Origin: JBEVMS01 sp040508515
GTDB taxonomy: Bacteria > Pseudomonadota > Gammaproteobacteria > Xanthomonadales > Rhodanobacteraceae
Length of the DNA stretch: 11,374 nucleotides
Direction: 5' to 3'
Assembly: GCA_040508515.1 (NCBI GenBank)
Contig: JBEVMS010000319.1
Location: 1-11,374 of the forward strand
The position numbers and the translations under genes are program-made. Under the pieces are notes generated by a model that was given only the letters and a program-made list of their open reading frames with translations, was not told the origin of the DNA and searched no databases. Shown piece by piece: positions 5,687 through 11,374 of this stretch. Every line of letters begins with the position of its first letter. Positions within the stretch are counted from its first letter, which is position 1.

Positions 5687-7168
5687 ATGGCCACACCTTT
5701 GATCTCCATGCAGGGCATCCGCAAGGCCTTTGGCCCGGTCAAGGTGCTCGAAAGCGTCGACTTCGAGCTGCTGACCGGCGAGGTGCACGCCTTGATGGGC
5801 GAGAACGGCGCCGGCAAATCGACCCTGATGAAGGTGCTCACTGGCGTCTACAAAGCCGACGAGGGCAGCATCGCCGTGGACGGCCAAACGGTGTCGATCG
5901 CCTCGACCACCGACGCCGAGCACCATGGCATCGCGATCATCCACCAGGAACTGAACCTGATTCCCTACCTCAGCGTGGCGGAAAATCTGTTCCTGGGCCG
6001 CGAGCTGAAAACCTACGGCCTGCTGCGTCAGCGCGCGATGCGTCAGCGCGCGCGCGAATGGCTGGCCAGGGTCGGCATGCAGTCGATCAACCCCGATACG
6101 CCGGTGCAACGCCTCTCGGTCGGTCAGCAGCAAATGGTCGAGATCGCCAAGGCGCTGGGTCAGAACGCGCGCGTGCTGATCATGGATGAGCCGACCGCCG
6201 CACTGACCGAGCGCGAAACCGAAACCCTGTTCGCGCTGATCCGCGAATTGCGCGACAAGGGCACCGGCATCGTTTACGTCTCCCATCGCATGGAAGAAAT
6301 CTTCGCGCTGTGCGACCGCATCTCGGTGCTGCGCGATGGTCACTTCGTCGGCAGCCGGCCGATCGCCGGCCTGAGCCTGGACGAGGTGGTGCATATGATG
6401 GTCGGGCGCAGCCTGGAGGCGCGCTTCCCCAGCCGCGAAGTGGCCCGCGGCGAAGTTCGCTTGCAGGTCGAGCAGCTCGGTGACAGCCGCGTGCGCGACA
6501 TCAGCTTCGAGCTGCACGCCGGCGAAGTGCTCGGCGTGGCCGGCCTCATGGGCGCCGGGCGGACCGAGCTGGCACGCCTGCTGTTCGGGCTGGATAAGGC
6601 CAGCAGCGGGCGGATCTTGCTCGACGGCGCGCCGATCCGCGCACGCACGCCGGTGCAGGCGATCCAGGCCGGCTTGGGCTTCGTCACCGAGGACCGCAAG
6701 GGCCAGGGGCTAGTGCTGGACCTGTCCCTGCGCGAAAACATCAGCCTGCCGCGGGTGCCGGCACGCGCCGGCATCGTCAACCGGCTGGCGGAAAAACTGC
6801 AAACCCGCGCGCTGATCGAAAAACTCAAAATCCGCACCCGCGACATGGAGCTGCCAGTGCGCGCGCTGTCCGGCGGCAATCAGCAGAAAGTGGTGCTGGC
6901 CAAGTGGCTGGCGCTGAAGCCTCGGGTGCTGATTCTGGACGAGCCGACCCGCGGCGTGGACGTCGGCGGCAAGGCCGAGATTTACCAGATCATCAATCAA
7001 CTGGCGGAGCAGGGTGTAGCGATCCTGATGATTTCCTCGGAGTTGCCGGAGGTGCTGGCGATGAGCGACCGCATCCTGGTGATGCACGAGGGACGTGCCA
7101 CCGCTTTGCTCGACGCGGCCACGGCCACCCAAGAAACCGTGATGCACGCCGCCACTGGAGGTCATTGA
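5687..7168 (+). CDS. rbsA: Ribose ABC transporter, ATP-binding protein (two fused ATPase domains)
   Basis: This 493-residue protein is the energy-supplying subunit on the cytoplasmic face of the ribose importer. Domain 1 has Walker A GENGAGKST (38-46), the Q-loop Gln87, signature LSVGQQQ (143-149) and Walker B VLIMDEPT (163-170). Domain 2 has the degenerate Walker A GLMGAGRTE (286-294), where Lys is replaced by Arg as in other RbsA/MglA proteins. It also has signature LSGGNQQK (394-401) and Walker B VLILDEPTRGVDVG (414-427). This double-domain form is specific to the carbohydrate uptake type 2 (CUT2) importers. ATG 5687 is chosen because GAGG at 5678-5681, overlapping the rbsD stop, lies five bases upstream and MATPLISM fits the family. 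The seven-base gap from rbsD and the one-base gap to rbsC show tight coupling. Confidence 0.97.
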   Translation: MATPLISMQGIRKAFGPVKVLESVDFELLTGEVHALMGENGAGKSTLMKVLTGVYKADEGSIAVDGQTVSIASTTDAEHHGIAIIHQELNLIPYLSVAENLFLGRELKTYGLLRQRAMRQRAREWLARVGMQSINPDTPVQRLSVGQQQMVEIAKALGQNARVLIMDEPTAALTERETETLFALIRELRDKGTGIVYVSHRMEEIFALCDRISVLRDGHFVGSRPIAGLSLDEVVHMMVGRSLEARFPSREVARGEVRLQVEQLGDSRVRDISFELHAGEVLGVAGLMGAGRTELARLLFGLDKASSGRILLDGAPIRARTPVQAIQAGLGFVTEDRKGQGLVLDLSLRENISLPRVPARAGIVNRLAEKLQTRALIEKLKIRTRDMELPVRALSGGNQQKVVLAKWLALKPRVLILDEPTRGVDVGGKAEIYQIINQLAEQGVAILMISSELPEVLAMSDRILVMHEGRATALLDAATATQETVMHAATGGH

Positions 7169-7169
7169 A

Positions 7170-8114
7170 GTGAATAGCAAATTATCGTTTGGCGGCAGCA
7201 TGGCGCTGCTGCAACGGCTCGGTTCGGTGATCGGCTTGCTGCTGCTGATCGTCGCGCTCAGCATCATGAGCCCGGATTTTCTCACCACCGGCAACCTGTT
7301 GACGGTGCTGCGCCAGGTCTCGATCAACGCGCTGATCGCGTTCGGCATGACCTTCGTGATCCTGGCCGGCGGCATCGATCTGTCGGTCGGCGCAATCCTT
7401 GCCTTCACCGGGGCGATCACCGCCGGGAGGATGGCCGCCGGCCACGGCATGGCGCTGGCGATGGCGGTCGGGCTGGGCCTGGGCTTGCTGTTGGGCGTGC
7501 TCAACGGCGTGCTGGTGTCGTGGGGCCGCGTGGCGCCGTTCATCGCCACCCTGGGCACCATGACCCTGCTGCGCGGACTGACCTTGGCCTACACCCAGGG
7601 CCAGCCGATCAGCGTTTCCAACAGCGGCTTCGCCTTGCTCGGCGACGGCTACATCGCGCACTTGATTCCCAATCCGGTAGCGTGGATGTTCGTGGCGTTT
7701 GCGCTGTGCGCCTTTCTGCTGCGCGGTACGGTGTTCGGGCGCCACGTGTTCGCCTTGGGTGGCAACGAGGAGGCCGCGCGCCTCTCCGGCGTGCGCATCA
7801 ATGCGATGAAGCTGGGCGTGTACGGACTTTCCGGCCTGCTCTCGGCGTTCGCCGGCATCGTGCTGACCTCGCGCCTGTACTCGGCGCAGGCCACCGCCGG
7901 CAGCGGCTACGAGCTGGACGCGATCGCCGCGGTGGTGCTGGGCGGCACCAGTCTGGCCGGCGGCCGCGGTTGGTTGTTCGGTACCCTCGTCGGCGCACTG
8001 CTGATCGGCTTTTTGAACAATGGCCTGAATCTGCTCGGGGTGTCCTCGTTCTATCAGCAGGTCGTCAAGGGCGCGGTTATTTTGATCGCGGTTTTGCTGG
8101 ATCGTCGCACGTAA
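7170..8114 (+). CDS. rbsC: Ribose ABC transporter, permease protein
   Basis: This 314-residue inner-membrane protein of the BPD_transp_2 family forms the ribose channel as a homodimer. Hydrophobic segments are visible at about 17-34, 52-68, 71-86, 94-117, 122-140, 168-185, 215-233, 250-262, 268-286 and 299-310. Conserved family stretches are GMTFVILAGGIDLSVG (59-74), the cytoplasmic loop GGNEEAARLSGV (197-208) that meets RbsA, and YELDAIAAVVLGGTSLAGG (247-265). The start is GTG 7170, with GGAGG at 7157-7161 eight bases upstream. An in-frame ATG at 7200 would remove ten residues and lacks a comparable site. It starts one base after the rbsA stop. The length is close to E. coli RbsC (321). Confidence 0.96.
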   Translation: MNSKLSFGGSMALLQRLGSVIGLLLLIVALSIMSPDFLTTGNLLTVLRQVSINALIAFGMTFVILAGGIDLSVGAILAFTGAITAGRMAAGHGMALAMAVGLGLGLLLGVLNGVLVSWGRVAPFIATLGTMTLLRGLTLAYTQGQPISVSNSGFALLGDGYIAHLIPNPVAWMFVAFALCAFLLRGTVFGRHVFALGGNEEAARLSGVRINAMKLGVYGLSGLLSAFAGIVLTSRLYSAQATAGSGYELDAIAAVVLGGTSLAGGRGWLFGTLVGALLIGFLNNGLNLLGVSSFYQQVVKGAVILIAVLLDRRT

Positions 8115-8127
8115 GCGTTGAACGTAC

Positions 8128-8165
8128 GGGCGGGACGCCCCGCCCCGGCAGACGCCGTGCTGCCG
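8128..8165 (+). other. Two tandem GC-rich hairpins between rbsC and rbsB
   Basis: GGGCGGG (8128-8134) pairs perfectly with CCCGCCC (8139-8145) around the loop ACGC. Immediately next, CGGCAG (8146-8151) pairs with CTGCCG (8160-8165) around an 8-base loop. No T-run follows either stem. They fill much of the only long gap (90 bases) inside the operon and end about 28 bases before the rbsB ribosome site. Known intercistronic hairpins in binding-protein operons give segment-specific mRNA stability. A role in setting RbsB levels relative to RbsAC is an inference. Confidence 0.5.
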
Positions 8166-8204
8166 TTGGTAACTAAAAAATCGCTTTTATCTGGGAGAAG
8201 CAAC

Positions 8205-9140
8205 ATGCGTAAATTTGGACTACTCGCCGTTTCGGCATTCACCGTTCTCGCCGCCGCCTGCAGCCAGCAAGGTCCGGCCGACTCCGCCAGTTCTTCCGCC
8301 GCTGGCGGCAGCGGCAGCCAGACCATCGGCCTGGCCTTGTCGACCCAGAACAACCCGTTCTTCGTCGAACTCAAGAACGGCGCGCAGAAGGCTGCCAGCG
8401 ACGCTGGCCTCAACCTCACCGTGGTCGACGCGCAGGACGATCCGGCCAAGCAGATTTCCAGCGTTGAAGACCTGATCCAGAAGAAGGTCGCGGTGATCCT
8501 GCTCAACCCGACCGATTCCTCGGCGCTAGCCGGTGCAGTCCAGGAAGCCAACCGCGCACACATCCCGGTGATCACCCTGGATCGCTCGGTCAGCGGCGGT
8601 GACGTGGTCACCCACATCGCCTCGGACAACGTCGCCGGCGGCAATGCCGCGGCCAAGTTCCTGGAGAAGGCGCTGGGCAACACAGGCAACGTGATCGAAC
8701 TGCAAGGCGTGCCGGGCACCTCCGCCGCGCGCGATCGCGGCCAGGGCTTCGACGATGAAATCAAGAACTCGGGCCTGAAGGTGATCGCCCAGCAACCGGC
8801 CAACTTCGACCGCGCGCAGGGGCTCTCGGTCACCGAGAACCTGCTGCAGGCGCATCCGGACGTGCAGGCGATCTTCGCCCAGAACGACGAGATGGCGCTG
8901 GGCGCGGTGCGTGCGCTGGAAGGCGCCAAGAAGACCGGCGTGCTGGTGGTCGGCTTCGACGGTACCCCGGACGGCATCCAGGCGGTCAAGGACGGCAAGA
9001 TGGCCGCCACCGTCGCGCAGCAGCCGCAGATGATCGGCCAGCTCGGCGTGCAGAGCGCGCAGAGCGTGATCAAGGGCCAGCAGGTCGAAGCCAAGATCGC
9101 TGTGCCGCTGAAGCTGGTCACCAAGGACAACGCACAGTAA
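8205..9140 (+). CDS. rbsB: Ribose-binding protein of the ABC importer, predicted lipoprotein
   Basis: This 311-residue periplasmic binding protein delivers ribose to RbsC. The ligand contacts known from E. coli RbsB are present: Asn50 and Phe52-Phe53 (NNPFF), Asn101 (LLNPTD), Asp126-Arg127 (ITLDR), the Arg of SAARDRG (173-179), Asn227 (AQNDEMALGA), Asp252 (GFDGTPDG) and Gln272. Ribose specificity is therefore well supported. The leader MRKFGLLAVSAFTVLAAAC ends in a lipobox-like LAAAC with Cys19, followed by a Ser/Gly-rich linker (20-39). E. coli RbsB instead has a cleaved signal peptide with no lipid anchor. Residue 20 is Ser, not Asp, so the standard rule predicts outer-membrane sorting. ATG 8205 has GGAG at 8194-8197 seven bases upstream. 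It is the last gene of the operon, before a strong terminator. Confidence 0.96.
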   Translation: MRKFGLLAVSAFTVLAAACSQQGPADSASSSAAGGSGSQTIGLALSTQNNPFFVELKNGAQKAASDAGLNLTVVDAQDDPAKQISSVEDLIQKKVAVILLNPTDSSALAGAVQEANRAHIPVITLDRSVSGGDVVTHIASDNVAGGNAAAKFLEKALGNTGNVIELQGVPGTSAARDRGQGFDDEIKNSGLKVIAQQPANFDRAQGLSVTENLLQAHPDVQAIFAQNDEMALGAVRALEGAKKTGVLVVGFDGTPDGIQAVKDGKMAATVAQQPQMIGQLGVQSAQSVIKGQQVEAKIAVPLKLVTKDNAQ

Positions 9141-9187
9141 GCGTTCCTTAAAGCCCCGGCAGCAGCGGGGGTGTAGCAGTAGCAAAG

Positions 9188-9213
9188 GCGGGCCCCCGTG
9201 GCCCGCTTTTTTT
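9188..9213 (+). terminator. Rho-independent terminator of the rbs operon
   Basis: GCGGGCC (9188-9194) and GGCCCGC (9200-9206) form a perfect 7-base GC stem around the loop CCCGT, followed by seven T residues (9207-9213). The A-rich run before the stem (AAAG, 9184-9187) can pair with the T-run and lengthen the stem. It starts 48 bases after the rbsB stop. A smaller hairpin, CCCCG/CGGGG (9154-9170), precedes it. Confidence 0.92.
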
Positions 9214-9293
9214 GTGGGTGCCCCTCGGAGCAGAATGCGTGGAGACTGCGATACGGAGCGTCGCACCATAATTCAGGAAAAGTGCGCGCAACC

Positions 9294-9890
9294 ATGAAAC
9301 CCGCAGCAGGCCTGTCTGTTCTGACTATCGGCCACTCAACCCACCCGGTGGATCGTTTCATCGAACTACTGCAATCGTGCGACGTAAATGCGCTGGCTGA
9401 TGTGAGATCGAACCCCTTTAGCCGATTCAATCCGCAATACAACCGGGCTGCGCTTTCCCAGGCACTTCATGAAGCAGGCATCGCCTACGTTTTCGTGGGT
9501 AAGGAGTTGGGTGCACGATCCGAGGATGCGTCGTGCTATGAAAATGGTCAGGTGCAATTTAGCCGTCTATCTAAGACGGCGCTCTTTGTCGCCGGTATCG
9601 ATAGAATCATTGCGGGTGCAGCGAAGTTCAAAATCGCCCTGATGTGCGCGGAAAAGGAACCCTTGGATTGTCATCGGACGTTATTGGTGAGTCGCGCTCT
9701 TGAAGCACGTGGCATCTCAATGGCGCACATTTTGTCCGACGGCTCCGTGGAGCCTCAAGCGACGACCATGTCCCGGCTGCTCGATCTCGTCGGGCTGCCA
9801 CAAAACGATATGTTCAAAAGCCGGCCCGAGCTGGTGGCTGCGGCTTGCCAAATCAGAGAGCGAAAAGTCGCGTATACCGACGGCGCGTAG
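9294..9890 (+). CDS. DUF488 family protein of unknown function
   Basis: This 198-residue soluble protein carries the DUF488 pattern: TIGHSTHPVDRFIELL (11-26), ADVRSNPFSRFNPQYN (35-50), the glycine stretch VGKELGARS (68-76), and MCAEKEPLDCHR (117-128) with Cys118, Cys126 and His127. The biochemical function of the family is not established, and the Cys/His cluster at the end of the fold suggests a catalytic or metal site. ATG 9294 is the chosen start because it puts the first strand at the usual place, but AGGA at 9275-9278 is 15 bases away. An in-frame GTG at 9282 is the alternative, with three bases of spacing. Hand counts of 60-base lines give 50-60% GC against about 68% in rbsB, suggesting recent transfer. 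A broken second DUF488 gene follows. Confidence 0.85.
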   Translation: MKPAAGLSVLTIGHSTHPVDRFIELLQSCDVNALADVRSNPFSRFNPQYNRAALSQALHEAGIAYVFVGKELGARSEDASCYENGQVQFSRLSKTALFVAGIDRIIAGAAKFKIALMCAEKEPLDCHRTLLVSRALEARGISMAHILSDGSVEPQATTMSRLLDLVGLPQNDMFKSRPELVAAACQIRERKVAYTDGA

Positions 9891-9904
9891 ACCGAGCAGG
9901 CGCC

Positions 9905-10045
9905 ATGTTTACGGTTGGCTTTATCCCCAAGACCGCTGAAGCATTCTTCGGGCACCTCAAAGCGGTGACGTGCGGCATTTCACGCGCGATGCCGCAGGCG
10001 GTTCGGAAGGCCGGGCGTAGTGAATACTGCAGATGCGCCGCATGA
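9905..10045 (+). pseudogene. Remnant 5' end of a second DUF488 gene
   Basis: ATG 9905 begins MFTVGFIPKTAEAFFGHLKA. This fits the N-terminus of the shorter DUF488 subfamily, which typically starts M.TIGFTKKSAEEFFELL. After about 20 codons (9964) the similarity ends, and the frame runs through unrelated residues to TGA 10043-10045. The expected DVRLNN and CSE..CHR blocks are missing in all frames before mnmE, so most of the gene is deleted. AGG at 9898-9900 could be its old ribosome site. It begins 14 bases after the intact DUF488 gene, consistent with a former two-gene operon. A 46-residue peptide could still be made, but it is unlikely to fold as DUF488. Confidence 0.6.
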
Positions 10046-10171
10046 CCTTCAGCGCAGGACATCGGCGCTAGCGATGTGTTCGGCAGAAAGTCCCTGAAGC
10101 GTTCAGCGGATACACAACGAGTTCAAGGTTTCGTTCGACCAAGAATCATCCGGACTGGCCTGGAATACCCG
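10046..10171. other. Non-coding gap between the DUF488 remnant and mnmE
   Basis: No gene is visible in this gap. Two small perfect inverted repeats occur: ACATCG/CGATGT (10059-10077, 7-base loop) and CTGAA/TTCAG (10094-10106, 3-base loop). Neither is followed by a T-run on the plus strand. Read on the minus strand, the CTGAA/TTCAG stem is followed by GGACTTTCT, at best a weak end signal for mnmE. The sequence may be the residue of whatever deletion removed the second DUF488 gene. Confidence 0.4.
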
Positions 10172-11374
10172 CTATTTGCCGATACAGAACGACCCAAAGA
10201 TCGCCCCGAGCAAGTCATCGCTGCTGTAGCTGCCGGTGATTTCGCCCAGCGCGTGCTGCGCCTGGCGCAGTTCCTCGGCGGCCAGTTCGCCGGCGCGGGC
10301 GTGTTCCAGCGCCATTGCGGCGCGCTCCAGCAGTTCGCTTACTTGCTGCAACGCCAGCACGTGTCGCCGACGCGCGCTGAAGGCGCCTTCGCCCGCGCCG
10401 CCGCCGGCCAGGGTTTTGAGGGTTTCGCGCAGCGGCTCGATGCCTGCGCCGGTCTTAGCCGACACCCATAACCATTGCTGCTCGCCGCGGATTTCCTGAT
10501 GGGGCGGCAAACCGTGCCGATCGATCTTGTTGATCACCACCAACCGCGTGGCGCCGATAGCGGCGCCATCGAACAAGCTTAGATCGGCCTCGACTTCGGC
10601 CGGCTCGCTGACCAGCAGGGCGACGTCGGCACGCTGCAGCTGTTCGCGCGCGCGGCGCACGCCTTCGCGTTCGACCGGATCGTCGGTGTCGCGCAGGCCG
10701 GCGGTGTCGGCCAGCTCCAGCGCGATGCCGTCCAGGCTCAGCGCGGTGTGCAGCACGTCGCGGGTGGTGCCGGCGATGTCGGTGACGATCGCCCGCTCGT
10801 GCCCGGCCAACTGGTTGAGCAGGCTGGACTTGCCAGCGTTGGGACGCCCAATGATCGCCACCTGCAATCCATCGCTGAGGCGCACGCCACGACGCGCCTG
10901 CGCCAGCAGTTCGGCCAGTTGCTCACGCAAAGCGGTCAATTGGGCGCCGATCAGCGGATCGGCCAGGAAGTCGATTTCTTCCTCGGGAAAGTCGATCGCC
11001 GCCTCGATATGCACGCGCAGCGCGATCAGATCGTCCAGCACGGCTTCCACCTTGCGCGAGAACACGCCCTCCATCGAGCGCAACGCGGCGCGTGCACCGG
11101 CCTGCGAGCGCGCGGCGATCAGGTCGGCGACCGCCTCGGCCTGGGCCAGATCCAGCTTGCCGTTCAAGAACGCGCGCTCGGTGAATTCACCCGGACGCGC
11201 CAGTCGCGCGCCCAGCTCACACACCCGCCGCAGCAAGGCATCCAGCAACACCGGGCTGCCGTGACCCTGCAGCTCCAGCACATGCTCGCCGGTGTAGGAG
11301 GCGGGGGCAGGGAAGTACAGCAGCAAGCCGTGATCGATCGGCGCGCCATCGGCATCGGCAAAGTGGGCGAAATG
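10172..11374 (-). CDS. mnmE: MnmE (TrmE), tRNA wobble-uridine modification GTPase, N-terminus missing
   Basis: The frame is open to the right edge, so about 50-55 N-terminal residues lie outside; 400 residues and the stop codon (10172-10174) are seen. MnmE works with MnmG to build cmnm5 or nm5 groups on U34 of several tRNAs. Visible in order are part of the folate-binding domain (YTGEHVLELQGHG, fragment residues 27-39) and the helical domain, which is split around the G domain. The G domain has G1 GRPNAGKS (176-183), G2 TDIAGTTRDV (198-207), G3 DTAGL (223-227), G4 NKID (282-285) and SAK (305-307). The C-terminal motif FCIGK (396-400) has the conserved Cys. All key residues are intact. It converges on the DUF488 patch. 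In many bacteria mnmE lies near yidC and rnpA; those would be to the right. Confidence 0.97.
   Translation of the reverse strand, partial: HFAHFADADGAPIDHGLLLYFPAPASYTGEHVLELQGHGSPVLLDALLRRVCELGARLARPGEFTERAFLNGKLDLAQAEAVADLIAARSQAGARAALRSMEGVFSRKVEAVLDDLIALRVHIEAAIDFPEEEIDFLADPLIGAQLTALREQLAELLAQARRGVRLSDGLQVAIIGRPNAGKSSLLNQLAGHERAIVTDIAGTTRDVLHTALSLDGIALELADTAGLRDTDDPVEREGVRRAREQLQRADVALLVSEPAEVEADLSLFDGAAIGATRLVVINKIDRHGLPPHQEIRGEQQWLWVSAKTGAGIEPLRETLKTLAGGGAGEGAFSARRRHVLALQQVSELLERAAMALEHARAGELAAEELRQAQHALGEITGSYSSDDLLGAIFGSFCIGK

Noticed and set aside
8118..8204. Upstream TTG start adding 29 residues to RbsB
   Set aside because: The extension would bury the signal peptide, runs through two hairpins and lacks a ribosome site, while ATG 8205 has a strong one.
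9967..10017. Frame reading DVRHFTRDAAGG after the DUF488 remnant, possibly a frameshifted DUF488 continuation
   Set aside because: DVR resembles the DUF488 DVR block, but the spacing from the first strand is too short and the following residues do not fit the family. It may be coincidence.
1..11374. tRNA, rRNA, CRISPR arrays, insertion sequences and phage genes
   Set aside because: None was found on reading. There is no cloverleaf-like sequence, spaced direct-repeat array, transposase motif or terminal repeat.

Overview
The window is about 11.4 kb of GC-rich DNA (about 65-68% GC in typical coding stretches). It looks like a gammaproteobacterial chromosome, most likely a member of the Xanthomonadales/Lysobacterales. 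That placement is an inference from the protein flavour (HslV with a short propeptide, YfcG-type glutathione transferase, MnmE) and the base composition. No rRNA or other decisive marker is present. All major genes but one belong to known families.

Layout, left to right. (1) Positions 1-447 hold the C-terminal part of a family 9 glycosyltransferase. (2) Positions 465-2511 hold the hslV-hslU protease/unfoldase pair behind a heat-shock-like promoter. (3) Positions 2550-3167 encode an unrecognised 205-residue protein that looks like two tandem copies of a small beta-barrel fold. It has what may be its own promoter, next to an AT-rich dip that starts in the 3' end of hslU. (4) Positions 3168-3454 are non-coding and rich in hairpins and palindromes. 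(5) Positions 3455-4144, minus strand, encode a YfcG-like glutathione transferase. (6) Positions 4145-4371 are a divergent control region with a strong inverted repeat near its middle. (7) Positions 4372-9213 hold a complete ribose operon, rbsK-rbsD-rbsA-rbsC-rbsB, closed by a clear rho-independent terminator. (8) Positions 9294-10171 are a lower-GC accessory patch with an intact DUF488 gene, the recognisable 5' end of a second, broken DUF488 gene, and non-coding sequence. (9) Positions 10172-11374, minus strand, hold mnmE, cut by the window edge.

How the genes work together. HslV and HslU form the two-component HslUV protease. In the rbs operon, RbsB captures ribose, RbsC and RbsA import it, RbsD interconverts its ring forms and RbsK phosphorylates it to ribose 5-phosphate. 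The gene order puts the kinase first, and no rbsR repressor gene lies in the window. The inverted repeat upstream of rbsK is the best visible operator candidate. RbsB carries a lipoprotein-type signal sequence, which is unusual for a Gram-negative sugar-binding protein.

I do not see a clearly new multi-gene system. The items most worth following are the tandem-domain protein beside hslU, the lipoprotein RbsB with its double hairpin upstream, the decaying DUF488 pair, and the operator-like repeat between yfcG and rbsK.
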